Shown piece after piece: positions 8,172 to 17,627 of a stretch of 64,000 bases of DNA. The notes beneath the pieces are model-generated. The model did not search any database, was not told where the DNA came from, and saw only the letters and a list, made by a program, of their open reading frames with translations. Made by a program: the position numbers and the translations under genes. How positions within the stretch are numbered: the stretch's first letter is position 1; each line of letters starts with the position of its first letter. The stretch comes from Candidatus Saccharimonadota bacterium. GTDB lineage: Bacteria > Patescibacteriota > Saccharimonadia > Saccharimonadales > Saccharimonadaceae. The stretch covers positions 38,377 through 102,376 of the forward strand of contig JAFWLS010000013.1 of NCBI GenBank assembly GCA_017514045.1, in the 5' to 3' direction.

Positions 8172-11039
8172 ATGAAGTATACAGCCGGAAAGCGCCGACG
8201 CGCTCTTGAATATGAGAAAGCCATCTCAGAGTGGTGGAAAAAGAATCATATTTTTGAAGAGTCGATTAGCAGTCGCGACACTAAAGACTCTTACGTATTT
8301 TATGATGGACCGCCATTCATTACAGGCATGCCACATCATGGAACATTACTAAGCTCGATTATCAAAGACGCTGTCCCGAGATACTGGACTATGCAAGGTA
8401 AGCGAGTGGAACGCAGATGGGGTTGGGACTGTCATGGGTTGCCGGCCGAAAATTTTGTAGAAAAACAACTAGGTATTACCGATCGCCGCGAGATAGGAAC
8501 CACTATTTCGCTGGAAAACTATATCATAAAAGCTCGCGAATCAATGGTCGCCAACTCAGAAACCTGGCGCGCTACTATCGATCGTATTGGAAGATGGGTG
8601 GATTTTGACAATGCGTACCGCACCATGAATAAAGATTTCATGGAAAGTGTTTGGTGGGCATTTAAAACACTTTACGACAAGGGGTTCATTTATGAGGGCC
8701 GCAAAGTATTAATGTATGACGCTAAATTTGCCACACCTGTCAGCAAAGCAGAAGTGACTATGGACAATGATGCTTATCAAATTGTTACAGACCCATCGGC
8801 CTATGTTAAATTTCGCATTAAGGGCGAGGACCGTTTTCTTATAGCCTGGACCACTACGCCATGGACTCTGCCAGCCAACAAGATGCTAGCTATTTCACCC
8901 AAGCTCAAATATGGCCTTTATCAAGGCCAATACATCATGGCGACAAAACTCGCCGATAAGCTATTCCCAGACGAGAAACCAGCTGAAACTTTCACTGGCA
9001 AGGAGCTCGCAGGGCTTGAATATGAAGATTTGCTTAACAGCTCCAAAACACACTGCGTTTATGAGGCAGATTTTGTTAGCGACGCGGATGGAACTGGTAT
9101 TGTACATATTGCACCAGCCTATGGTGAAGACGATTATAGCTTGTATCTAGCACATGAGAATGAGGCTGAATTCGAAGATGTTCTGGATGAAAATGGATAT
9201 TATCTACCCGAAATAGCTAAGAGACTTCATGAGCTGGGCGTTCGAGACACAGACGAACATGGCATTCAAATCTGGGATGGCAACAAATTTATTGCGAAGG
9301 TTCTCGAAGAAAAAGGGATTATCTACAGAATTGAATATATCAAACACGAATATCCATTCAACCCGCGCAGTAAGTCTCGAATTATTTATCGAGCATTTCC
9401 AAGTTGGTTCTTCGACGTTCAGAATTTAAAGGCCGATCTAATCAAACATAATGAATCAATTAACTGGTTCCCGGAACACTTCAAAGAAGGACGTTTCCGC
9501 AAAAATATTGAAGCTGCTCCAGACTGGAATCTCTCGCGTGATCGTTTCTGGGCCACAGCTATGCCAGTATGGAAGGGTGATAAGGGCACCGTTAAGGTAA
9601 TAGGTAGCTACGCCGAGCTAAAAGATCTGTCAGGTGTCGAGCTCGAAGATTATCACCGTCCTTGGATCGACGCCGTTGAGTTCGATATAGACGGGGAGCA
9701 CTTCAAGAGAGTAGATAAGGTATTGGACTGCTGGTTTGAATCGGGATCGATGCCGTTCGCACAATTGCACTATCCGTTTGAGAATAAAGAAAAGTTTGAA
9801 AAGAACTATCCAGCCGATTTCATCGTTGAATATGTTGGCCAAGTTAGAGCATGGTTTTACTATGTTCACGTCGTTAACACGGCACTCTTTGGCAAAAATG
9901 CTTATAAAAACGTCATTGTCACTGGCACATTAGCTGGTAACGATGGTCGCAAAATGAGCAAATCTTTGGGTAACTTCACGGATCCAAACGAACTAATGGA
10001 CAAATTCTCAGCCGACTCACTTCGTTTCTTGCTACTATCCAGCCCAGTAGCAGCAGGCGAAGACTTTGCGCTGCTCGACAAAGACGTATCAGATGTGGCC
10101 CGCAAACTATCAATGGTTTGGAATGTTTACGACTTTTTCACGACTTATGCGGAAGTAGATGGATTTGATTCAGAGAAGCATTGGGAGCCAAAAGACGCAA
10201 GTATCGAATCGCTAGAAAATCCATTCGATCGTTGGATTATATCTCGCCTGCACGAACTAAAAGCTGAGATAATATCCGGCATGGAGGGTTACAATTTACC
10301 AAAGGCACTGGCGGGAGTATTGCCATTTCTAGATGACCTCTCGAACTGGTTCGTTCGCCGTTCCCGTCGTCGTTTTTGGAAATCCGAAGACGATACTGAT
10401 AAAAATGAAGCATATTGGACGCTCTATACCGTTCTTGTCAAATTCGCTACCATGATGGCGCCGTTTACACCGTTTCTTGCCGAGGAACTATATCAGAATA
10501 TGACTGGTTCTGGAACTTCTGTACATCTCTTAAACTATCCCTCTAATATTACTACGGACCGAACCGCGCTAGATCTTATGCGTCGCACTCGCGAAACCAT
10601 CGCTGAAGGCCTGATGTTACGTATGCAAAAATCTGACACAGAAGACCAAATCAAAATTCGTCAACCGCTGTCTAGCTTTACTTATGCTGGCGATAAACTT
10701 CCAGAGTTCTATGAACAGATTATCAAGGAAGAGCTCAATGTCAAAACAGTAAAGAATGGCAACACGACTACGTTAGACAAGACTCTAACCAAAGAGCTAA
10801 AAGACGAGGGTTTTGTACGAGAATTGATACGCGTAGTGCAATCTGCGCGTAAGAAAGCTGGCCTCCAGGTCGACGATCGCATCAAACTCTCGACTACTCT
10901 TTCAATTCCAAAGCAATTCGAGCAAATTCTCACTGCCGAGACACTAGCTGTTTCGCTTTCTGATGACGAAAACTATAGTTATGACGAAATCGTTGAGGTG
11001 AACGGGAACAAGGGCACAATCAGTCTCGAAAAAGCCTAG
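8172..11039 (+). CDS. ileS: isoleucyl-tRNA synthetase, eukaryote-like (IleRS2-type)
   Basis: A 955-residue class Ia synthetase charging tRNA-Ile. The start YDGPPFITGMPHHGT holds the HIGH-type motif, RRWGWDCHGLPAENFVEK follows, the editing domain has AWTTTPWTLPANK, and GRKMSKSLGN is the KMSKS loop. GWDCHGLPAE joined to an RR-W-type run and the wording of the motifs resemble the eukaryotic and mupirocin-resistant IleRS2 clade more than the common bacterial type. In the HxGH motif the last histidine is replaced by threonine. The gene is leaderless and ends in a strong bidirectional terminator. Confidence 0.93.
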   Translation: MKYTAGKRRRALEYEKAISEWWKKNHIFEESISSRDTKDSYVFYDGPPFITGMPHHGTLLSSIIKDAVPRYWTMQGKRVERRWGWDCHGLPAENFVEKQLGITDRREIGTTISLENYIIKARESMVANSETWRATIDRIGRWVDFDNAYRTMNKDFMESVWWAFKTLYDKGFIYEGRKVLMYDAKFATPVSKAEVTMDNDAYQIVTDPSAYVKFRIKGEDRFLIAWTTTPWTLPANKMLAISPKLKYGLYQGQYIMATKLADKLFPDEKPAETFTGKELAGLEYEDLLNSSKTHCVYEADFVSDADGTGIVHIAPAYGEDDYSLYLAHENEAEFEDVLDENGYYLPEIAKRLHELGVRDTDEHGIQIWDGNKFIAKVLEEKGIIYRIEYIKHEYPFNPRSKSRIIYRAFPSWFFDVQNLKADLIKHNESINWFPEHFKEGRFRKNIEAAPDWNLSRDRFWATAMPVWKGDKGTVKVIGSYAELKDLSGVELEDYHRPWIDAVEFDIDGEHFKRVDKVLDCWFESGSMPFAQLHYPFENKEKFEKNYPADFIVEYVGQVRAWFYYVHVVNTALFGKNAYKNVIVTGTLAGNDGRKMSKSLGNFTDPNELMDKFSADSLRFLLLSSPVAAGEDFALLDKDVSDVARKLSMVWNVYDFFTTYAEVDGFDSEKHWEPKDASIESLENPFDRWIISRLHELKAEIISGMEGYNLPKALAGVLPFLDDLSNWFVRRSRRRFWKSEDDTDKNEAYWTLYTVLVKFATMMAPFTPFLAEELYQNMTGSGTSVHLLNYPSNITTDRTALDLMRRTRETIAEGLMLRMQKSDTEDQIKIRQPLSSFTYAGDKLPEFYEQIIKEELNVKTVKNGNTTTLDKTLTKELKDEGFVRELIRVVQSARKKAGLQVDDRIKLSTTLSIPKQFEQILTAETLAVSLSDDENYSYDEIVEVNGNKGTISLEKA

Positions 11040-11040
11040 T

Positions 11041-11069
11041 AAAATCCCCTCCGCCAGGAGGGGATTTTT
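11041..11069. terminator. bidirectional terminator between ileS and the WG-like protein
   Basis: A perfect 12-base-pair stem (11041-11052 with 11057-11068) around a GCCA loop. T runs exist on both strands, so it can end ileS and the convergent minus-strand gene. Confidence 0.9.
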
Positions 11070-11080
11070 GATTCATGAGT

Positions 11081-12712
11081 TTATTTCTTTGCGGAGGCGA
11101 AGAACTTTATGCCTTTATAAGTATAATAATCATATCCGCCCTCTTCATTCTTAACAGTGAAATAGTTAGCGTAAAAATCGTAAACATTGACTCCGGAAAT
11201 AATCATTCTGTGGTCTATAGGTGCTGTAGCATCAACAACATCATAATTATTCGATTCGCGCTTCAAAGACCATATTTCGTGATCTACTGCCACACTACGG
11301 TTATAGGCCTCCGAATAATCAAAACCAGTTATAGGAGCGCCCTTATCATCTAAAATCGCACGTTTATTATCTTTATCATACACAACGTAACTATGGTCGT
11401 ATGAATAGAATCTGCGATAGGTAAGGTCGTTCACTCGATTACCGGTAGCGTCTATTAGATAATAATTTTCACCGTCTTCAGAGACGCTAGCTAAATGGTT
11501 TTTATCGAAGAGTGAACGAATGTCGGCATAATTTCCAAAAGCAAATGAACCGTCAAGTTTATAAAACCCATACTTTCCTTCATCCTTGATAGCATATAGA
11601 TCATTGTATTGCAGCAGACCACTGACTAGACCAGCATTTTTGCTAAACGTCCTAACTATTTCTCCACGATAATATACATCCACAGCATTATCTTCATTGA
11701 TGACAGCGTAATTAGCCAGATCCTTGAGAGCTAAATCAGAACTTAGTGTTTTTACTACTTCATAGTTCTCATTAAGAAGTGACAGTTCGTCATAATCGTC
11801 GAATCCTACAACGTTGTTAGAATTGCGAATCATTCCGTAATTCGTGTTGCCATTCAGGTCAAAGAGACGACCATCGTGAATGACTTTGTAGGATTCGCTG
11901 TTATCATATTCGTCGAGAAGAATGGTAGAGCGATCTTCGGAAACCGAATCAAACGAAAAGCGCTTCCCTTCGAAAGCAGATAACTGTTTCCCGGAGCGAT
12001 TATCAAAAACTAGATTCCAACCGTTGTAGTAAATAAGACCAAAATCATCCTTGCTACTAAAATGCATTGTTTGGTCTTCAACGGCTTTAACTTCCGCCAT
12101 TAAAACTCCAGCATAACTAAATATATAATAGGTATCACCAGTTTTTACTGCGCCGAATGTTGCAGTATTGCTAGGATAATCCAAGTCTAAATCATCTCCA
12201 CTTAAGAGAATCTTGCCATTACCGAGCATTAAAAGTTGCGTGCCGTTATTATCGTTTACGACATATAAACCAGCTCCGTAATCCTTTATGCTTGAAATCT
12301 GCCCATAGTCAAGCATGGTTTTCCCCATGTCGTTAATCAAAGCATATTCACTTCCTTTGCGAACATATGCATATCCACCAACGAAAGAAGATTTATCGTT
12401 GTATTCCTCATCGGTTAATCGTTTACCTTCACTATTCCAAAGAGTGTATTTACCATCATTATAAATAAAGAAGGCATTTGTATAGACAGGGCTAGATTTA
12501 GGATCACGCGGATCGGGTGTCTTACGAAAGACAATTATAGCAACCACAATAAGTATAAGCGCTAATACTCCGCCAAGAATTCCAAAGAGTAAACTCTTGT
12601 GAGAAGATTTATCTTCCTTGACCTTTTTCTCTTTGAGATCGGGTTTACTAGGTGTCGTCTTTTGTGTTTGAGTTTTGGTTTTATCCTCCTCGGGTTTTTT
12701 CTTATCTACCAT
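11081..12712 (-). CDS. membrane-anchored WG-like repeat protein
   Basis: A 543-residue protein. The first 60 residues are Lys-rich and soluble, then one membrane segment (LLFGILGGVLALILIVVAII) leads to a long outside part. That part is made of beta repeats such as DGKYTLWNSEGKRL, KYGFYKLDGSFAFG and YLIDATGNRV, in the style of WG repeats that form propeller-like folds. I chose the start at 12712 because GTGGAG precedes that codon; the frame is open to 12796. It faces the ABC exporter genes divergently. Function is unknown; a surface or sensing role is inferred. Confidence 0.65.
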   Translation of the reverse strand: MVDKKKPEEDKTKTQTQKTTPSKPDLKEKKVKEDKSSHKSLLFGILGGVLALILIVVAIIVFRKTPDPRDPKSSPVYTNAFFIYNDGKYTLWNSEGKRLTDEEYNDKSSFVGGYAYVRKGSEYALINDMGKTMLDYGQISSIKDYGAGLYVVNDNNGTQLLMLGNGKILLSGDDLDLDYPSNTATFGAVKTGDTYYIFSYAGVLMAEVKAVEDQTMHFSSKDDFGLIYYNGWNLVFDNRSGKQLSAFEGKRFSFDSVSEDRSTILLDEYDNSESYKVIHDGRLFDLNGNTNYGMIRNSNNVVGFDDYDELSLLNENYEVVKTLSSDLALKDLANYAVINEDNAVDVYYRGEIVRTFSKNAGLVSGLLQYNDLYAIKDEGKYGFYKLDGSFAFGNYADIRSLFDKNHLASVSEDGENYYLIDATGNRVNDLTYRRFYSYDHSYVVYDKDNKRAILDDKGAPITGFDYSEAYNRSVAVDHEIWSLKRESNNYDVVDATAPIDHRMIISGVNVYDFYANYFTVKNEEGGYDYYTYKGIKFFASAKK

Positions 12713-12734
12713 ATAAACTCCACTTATTTTCTTC

Positions 12735-12743
12735 ATTGTATCA
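12735..12743 (-). promoter_or_regulatory. extended -10 of the WG-like protein gene
   Basis: TGA-TACAAT on the minus strand, ending 22 bases before the chosen start at 12712, with a GGAG site in between. This supports the internal start rather than the longer frame. Confidence 0.55.
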
Positions 12744-12782
12744 CAAAACTTACGCACGATAAATGCACGAACCTTTCTCATC

Positions 12783-12810
12783 TTGACTATATACAAACAA
12801 CTTATATAAT
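12783..12810 (+). promoter_or_regulatory. promoter of the ABC exporter operon
   Basis: TTGACT (12783-12788), a 16-base spacer and TATAAT (12805-12810). The start codon at 12825 lies 14 bases after the box, so the leader is at most a few bases long. Confidence 0.75.
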
Positions 12811-12824
12811 ATATATAATATATT

Positions 12825-14570
12825 ATGCTTAAACTGTTCCGTTATCTGAGACCATATTGGTGGCAATGCTTGATTGCGATTATTGCAATGGGCGCAGAAA
12901 CATATCTTTCGCTCCAACTTCCTGCCCTCATGGCGAATATCGTTAATGACGGCATTACAGTCGGCAACGAGCACTATATACTTATTACGGGTCTTAAAAT
13001 GCTCGGTTTTGCCGCCGCGGCGAGCATCTTTGCACTAATCACGCACTATTATTCGGCTAAGGTAGGATCCGGATTCACTCGTGATTTAAGATCTGACTTC
13101 TATAAAAAGGTCCTAAGTTTTTCAATCACAGAGATTGATAGCTTCTCTACTGCCTCACTAATTACGCGAACGACTAACGATATTGACCAGGTATCAAACG
13201 CCACTATGATGATGCTGACCATGATGATGCGCGCCCCGATGATGGGGATCGGTGCTATCATCCAAGCTTTTCGAACGGCGCCAGATATAACCTGGACTAT
13301 CGCGCTAGGTATCGGCATCATCGTTTTCTTCACCATTGCAATCATGGCTGCCGTTGTTCCAAAGTTTAAACTACTGCAGAAATTGATCGATCGTCTAGTT
13401 CTAATTACAAGAGAGAATCTCACTGGGCTTCGTATTGTTCGTGCCTTCAATAAAGAAACCTACGAGGCGGAAAAGTTTAACAGAACCAATAAAGAAATCA
13501 CAAAAACAGCAATCTTTGTCGATAAATTAATGGCCCTACAAAACCCACTCACTAACCTCGTATTTGATGGTATCACGCTGCTAATTGTCTGGCTTTCGCT
13601 CAATCATTTAGAGACCGATATTACATATCTTGGTGACATGATGGCTTTCGTCCAATATGCTTCACAGGTTATGATTGCATTCCTGATTCTTACCATGCTG
13701 TTTGTTGTTTTGCCAAGAGCAAACGTCTCGGCGGGTCGTATAAACGAAGTTTTTCAGAAGAAAAACAAAATCTCCTGGAAAGTAAAAACCGAAGGAGTAC
13801 CGGACAATGTTCCGTCTGTAGAGTTCAAGAATGTCAGTTTTCTCTATCCTGGCGCCGAAGAAAACGTACTTTCGGACATCTCATTCGAAGCAAAAGCTGG
13901 GGAGACTACAGCATTTGTTGGCTCAACTGGCTCCGGAAAGTCGACGCTGATTTCGCTAGTTCCGCGCTTTTATGAAGTAACGTCAGGAGAAGTTATTGTC
14001 GATGGATTAAATGTCAAGGAATATGCGCCGGAAGATCTAATGAAGCGAATTGGCTATGTTCCTCAAAAAGGCGTTCTTTTCTCGGGCACCGTAAGAAATA
14101 ATATTTCCTTTGGAGCACCGACCATTAAGCCGGAGGATGTTCGCGCAAGTGCCAAGGTTTCACAGAGTTATGACTTTATCGAAAAACTTGAAAGAAAATT
14201 CGATAGCCATATCGCCCAAGGCGGCTCCAACGTATCTGGCGGCCAAAAGCAGCGTTTGTCCATTGCACGTGCAATAGCTAAAAAACCAGAGATTTTTATC
14301 TTCGACAACAGTTTCTCTGCACTTGATATGAAAACAGATAAAAGATTAAGAGAGGCAATCAAACCAGAGACAAAGAGTAGTGTCGTTCTAATTGTGGCTC
14401 AACGCATTAATACAATTAAGGATGCAGACCAGATTATTGTCCTAGAACAGGGAAAAATCGCCGGTAAGGGCACTCACTACGAATTGCTTAAAAACTGCTC
14501 CGTCTACCGCGATATCGTAAAAAGCCAGTTTTCTGAAGCAGAGTTCGCAAAGGAGATGAACCATGCCTAA
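12825..14570 (+). CDS. ABC exporter, subunit with degenerate ATPase site
   Basis: A 581-residue half-transporter: an N-terminal six-helix membrane domain (about 1-310) and a C-terminal nucleotide-binding domain. Walker A is GSTGSGKST and the signature is VSGGQKQR. After Walker B the catalytic Glu is replaced by Asn (FDNSFSALD), and the switch His is replaced by Gln (AQRINTI). These changes mark the degenerate site of asymmetric heterodimers like TM287/288. It overlaps the next gene by eight bases, which encodes the partner. Substrate could be a drug, lipid or peptide; the sequence does not say. Confidence 0.9.
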   Translation: MLKLFRYLRPYWWQCLIAIIAMGAETYLSLQLPALMANIVNDGITVGNEHYILITGLKMLGFAAAASIFALITHYYSAKVGSGFTRDLRSDFYKKVLSFSITEIDSFSTASLITRTTNDIDQVSNATMMMLTMMMRAPMMGIGAIIQAFRTAPDITWTIALGIGIIVFFTIAIMAAVVPKFKLLQKLIDRLVLITRENLTGLRIVRAFNKETYEAEKFNRTNKEITKTAIFVDKLMALQNPLTNLVFDGITLLIVWLSLNHLETDITYLGDMMAFVQYASQVMIAFLILTMLFVVLPRANVSAGRINEVFQKKNKISWKVKTEGVPDNVPSVEFKNVSFLYPGAEENVLSDISFEAKAGETTAFVGSTGSGKSTLISLVPRFYEVTSGEVIVDGLNVKEYAPEDLMKRIGYVPQKGVLFSGTVRNNISFGAPTIKPEDVRASAKVSQSYDFIEKLERKFDSHIAQGGSNVSGGQKQRLSIARAIAKKPEIFIFDNSFSALDMKTDKRLREAIKPETKSSVVLIVAQRINTIKDADQIIVLEQGKIAGKGTHYELLKNCSVYRDIVKSQFSEAEFAKEMNHA

Positions 14571-16344
14571 AATGACTACAGAAAAACCTAAAGACGCAAA
14601 AAAATCCTTTGCCGCCTTTTTGAAATCACTAAAACATTTTCGTGCAAGCATTGTCATCGCCGCACTATTCACGATTGCCGCTAGTGTATTGAGATTGCTC
14701 AGCCCCAAAATTTTAGGAGATATGACAAATTCGGCGGTGGAATCGCTATCCACTAGTGGTGCAATCGATTTTAATCGCATCAAAGATCTAGGAATAGAAC
14801 TAATCATTATTTACGGGATTGTGTCTATTCTTGGCTATTTCGAGCATTTCATATTGTCTCGGGCTGTAGCTCGCTATACTGAAAAACTACGTGCAGACAT
14901 TATAAGCAAGATTTCAAGACTACCGGTTTCATATTTTGACGACCATAAGTTTGGTGATACTATTAGTATCCTCAGCAATGATACCGATAGACTTTGGGAT
15001 TCTTTAATAGATGGTCTTGCACAAATTCTTACCAATCTCACGACTATCATAGGCTCACTTGTCATGATGTTTATTATTTCTCCACTTCTTGCCGTCACCG
15101 CGCTCTTAGTAATTCCAATCTCGACCTTCTTCGTTGGTAAGGTCGCCAGAAAGGCTCAAAAATTTTTTGTTTCGCAGAGGAAAGTACTTGGAGAACTTAA
15201 TTCGCATATAGAAGAAGATTATTCTGGACATCTAATTATTAAATCAAACTCGCATGAACCAGCTTCGATCGCTGAGTTCGAAAAAACTAACAATAGATTA
15301 TACAACGATACCTGGAAATCACGTTTTTTCTCATCGCTTGCCTTTCCGATTGTTCACCTATTCACAAATTTAGGCTATGTAATAGTATGCATGTTTGGTG
15401 GTAGCCTGGTTCTGAATGGTAAACTTCTTATCGGCAGCATTCAGGCCTTCTTCCAATATTTATCTAGGTTCAATCAACCGCTTTCAAACCTTTCAGAAAT
15501 TGTTGCCATCTTCCAACAGACCCTAGCAGCTGCCGAACGAGTATTTAATTTCCTGGCTGAACCCGAAGAAACACCCGACCCAATTCCCGATAAGCAAATT
15601 AAAGAGGTCCGTGGAGCGGTAGAGTTTCACGATGTTTCCTTCTCGTATGACAAGAAAAAACCAATTATTAAGCACTTCTCAGCGTCTATTAAACCAGGTG
15701 ATCAAGTTGCAATTGTTGGCCCCACTGGCGCAGGAAAAACCACGATTATTAACCTCTTAATGCGTTTCTATGACCCAGACTCGGGCTATATTACTATCGA
15801 TGGTGTTCCGACTACCGAAATGAAGCGAAGTAGTGTTCGTGAACTCTTTGGAATGGTCCTGCAAGACACTTGGCTGTTCTCTGGAACAATCAAAGAAAAC
15901 CTAAGTTACGGCAAAACCAATGCGTCGCTTTCTGAAATCAAACGGGCTGCCTCCGCGGCTAGCATTGATCACCTTATCGAATCAATGAAAGACGGATACA
16001 ATGCAGAAATCAATGAGGATTCAGATAATATCTCGGCTGGCGAAAAGCAGCTTCTTACCATTACTCGTGCATTAGTCGAAAATCCACCGATGATGATTCT
16101 TGATGAGGCTACGTCAAATGTCGATACTCGTGCCGAGGCCAAAATCCAAGAAGCCTTTGAGAAGCTGACAAAAGGGCGTACATCGTTTGTAATTGCACAC
16201 CGTTTGTCAACTATTCGCAATGCAGACCTCATTATTGTCATGAAAGATGGCAGCATCGTCGAAACAGGCAACCACGACGAACTATTGAATAAAAACGGCT
16301 TCTATGCCGAACTTTATAACTCACAATTTGCCGACACAGAATAG
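14563..16344 (+). CDS. ABC exporter, subunit with intact ATPase site
   Basis: A 593-residue half-transporter and partner of the gene before it. Membrane helices fill about residues 25-320. Walker A is GPTGAGKTT, the signature is ISAGEKQL, Walker B and catalytic Glu are MMILDEATSNVD, and the switch His is kept (AHRLSTI). In the heterodimer this subunit's Walker A and catalytic Glu pair with the partner's normal SGGQ signature to form the one working site, whereas its own SAGE signature completes the degenerate site. This division of labour is as known for the TM287/288 group. Confidence 0.9.
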   Translation: MPKMTTEKPKDAKKSFAAFLKSLKHFRASIVIAALFTIAASVLRLLSPKILGDMTNSAVESLSTSGAIDFNRIKDLGIELIIIYGIVSILGYFEHFILSRAVARYTEKLRADIISKISRLPVSYFDDHKFGDTISILSNDTDRLWDSLIDGLAQILTNLTTIIGSLVMMFIISPLLAVTALLVIPISTFFVGKVARKAQKFFVSQRKVLGELNSHIEEDYSGHLIIKSNSHEPASIAEFEKTNNRLYNDTWKSRFFSSLAFPIVHLFTNLGYVIVCMFGGSLVLNGKLLIGSIQAFFQYLSRFNQPLSNLSEIVAIFQQTLAAAERVFNFLAEPEETPDPIPDKQIKEVRGAVEFHDVSFSYDKKKPIIKHFSASIKPGDQVAIVGPTGAGKTTIINLLMRFYDPDSGYITIDGVPTTEMKRSSVRELFGMVLQDTWLFSGTIKENLSYGKTNASLSEIKRAASAASIDHLIESMKDGYNAEINEDSDNISAGEKQLLTITRALVENPPMMILDEATSNVDTRAEAKIQEAFEKLTKGRTSFVIAHRLSTIRNADLIIVMKDGSIVETGNHDELLNKNGFYAELYNSQFADTE

Positions 16345-16350
16345 AAACTA

Positions 16351-16359
16351 TGATATTAT
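16351..16359 (+). promoter_or_regulatory. leaderless extended -10 of tdk
   Basis: TGA-TATTAT, then six bases to the ATG at 16366. It starts inside the 21-base gap after the ABC gene. Confidence 0.6.
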
Positions 16360-16365
16360 AGAGCC

Positions 16366-16956
16366 ATGGCAAAACTATACTTTCGCTATGGCGCAATGGG
16401 GTGCGGCAAAACGATGCAGCTTCTTCAAGTAGCATTTAACTATGAAGAACGCGGGCACCAAGTTTGTGTCATGAAACCTAAGACCGATACAAAAAATGGG
16501 CAGAAACTACTCACAAGGATTGGCCCAGAACGAGAGACCGATTTATGCTTCGATAAAAAAATCGATATATTTAAGGAAGTTGCCGAAAATTATGCAGGGG
16601 TAGCTTGCGTTCTAATAGACGAAGCTCAGTTCTTAACGAAGGAGCAAGTAGATCAACTACTTCAAATTACTATTCAATTAGATATCCCAGTCATGGCTTA
16701 CGGGCTGAGACTTAATTTCCGTCAAGAAGATGGAGGGTTCGAGGGCGCAACCCGATTGCTCCAGCTAGCTCATGACATTGAGGAACTCAAGACTATTTGT
16801 GAATGCGGACACAAAGCTACCATGAATTGCCGATTTCTTAATGACAAGCTGGTAACGACTGGCCCAGACATACTTATTGATGATGGTAAAACTAAAATTG
16901 AATACCGCGCACTCTGCCCCACATGTTTTTATAAATACTTAAGAGGAGAACAATAA
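16366..16956 (+). CDS. tdk: thymidine kinase, type II
   Basis: A 196-residue enzyme that phosphorylates thymidine to dTMP in salvage. The P-loop is GAMGCGKT near residue 10, VLIDEAQFL is the Walker B and catalytic region, and the C-terminal lasso follows. Both zinc pairs are kept: CECG and CPTC, so zinc modules are not lost everywhere in this genome. The gene for thymidylate kinase begins with the very next base, giving a two-step salvage pair from thymidine to dTDP. This fits a host-dependent lifestyle that imports nucleosides. Confidence 0.93.
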   Translation: MAKLYFRYGAMGCGKTMQLLQVAFNYEERGHQVCVMKPKTDTKNGQKLLTRIGPERETDLCFDKKIDIFKEVAENYAGVACVLIDEAQFLTKEQVDQLLQITIQLDIPVMAYGLRLNFRQEDGGFEGATRLLQLAHDIEELKTICECGHKATMNCRFLNDKLVTTGPDILIDDGKTKIEYRALCPTCFYKYLRGEQ

Positions 16957-17571
16957 ATGTTGATTTTCATAGAAGGACAAGACGCCACGGGAAAAGACAC
17001 TCAAGCTGAGATGCTCAAAGATTATTTTGAATCTAAGGGAAAAGCAGTTGTTCATTACAGCGAATCTGGCACAGCATCATCGGATCCCTTTGCCTCCACA
17101 ATCGCCAATCTCACCTATCAAAAAGATTACGGAATTGATAAAAAAACACGCGTATTGCTCTATCTAGTCAATCGTTACGAACAATGGAAACGTTTTGCTG
17201 AACCAGCGCTAAAGGAAGGAAAAACCGTTATCATTACACGCTCCTGGTTCTCGACATTAGTTTATGAAGGATACGGGACGGGTGTTTCGCGTACGTATAT
17301 TGCGCGTATACATAAAGATCTTTTACCACCGAGTTACTTCGATCCAGATAAATACGTAATATTCACTCTTTCGGATGAAGAGAGGCAGAAACGGCTTATA
17401 GCACAGGGTAAGCGCAGCGAGGAATTTTTCAAGAGCAAAGATGCAGAATTTCAAGCTCGGCTCAACCGTGCTTATATTGAGATTGGGAAGAAATACGATG
17501 TCCCGACACTAGATGCGTCAGGAACACCAGAAGAAGTTTTTGAAAAGCTCAAAAAACTCTTCCAAATTTAA
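16957..17571 (+). CDS. tmk: thymidylate kinase
   Basis: A 204-residue dTMP kinase. The P-loop reads EGQDATGKDT where most homologues have EGxDGxGKST, and the usual DR(S/Y) motif appears as TRSWFSTLVYEGYG. The LID region QGKRSEEFF carries arginine and lysine. It converts dTMP to dTDP. It abuts the thymidine kinase gene with no gap and has AGAGGAG upstream as ribosome binding site, so both are made from one transcript. The altered P-loop and missing DR Asp could mean shifted substrate preference, for example another nucleoside monophosphate. Confidence 0.87.
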   Translation: MLIFIEGQDATGKDTQAEMLKDYFESKGKAVVHYSESGTASSDPFASTIANLTYQKDYGIDKKTRVLLYLVNRYEQWKRFAEPALKEGKTVIITRSWFSTLVYEGYGTGVSRTYIARIHKDLLPPSYFDPDKYVIFTLSDEERQKRLIAQGKRSEEFFKSKDAEFQARLNRAYIEIGKKYDVPTLDASGTPEEVFEKLKKLFQI

Positions 17572-17582
17572 CATAACCGTCA

Positions 17583-17588
17583 TATAAT
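17583..17588 (+). promoter_or_regulatory. -10 box upstream of the FAD-linked oxidase
   Basis: TATAAT followed by six bases and an ATG at 17595. That ATG opens a ten-codon frame, not the oxidase frame. Confidence 0.55.
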
Positions 17589-17594
17589 AGACAC

Positions 17595-17627
17595 ATGTTA
17601 ATAGTTGGTGGGTATTGTTGTGAATAA
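17595..17627 (+). CDS. possible ten-codon leader ORF
   Basis: The predicted transcript would begin at or next to this ATG, which encodes MLIVGGYCCE and stops at 17625-17627. It overlaps the start of the oxidase gene in another frame. It ends with two cysteines and a Glu before the stop. It may couple or control translation of the oxidase, or be chance. Confidence 0.3.
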   Translation: MLIVGGYCCE

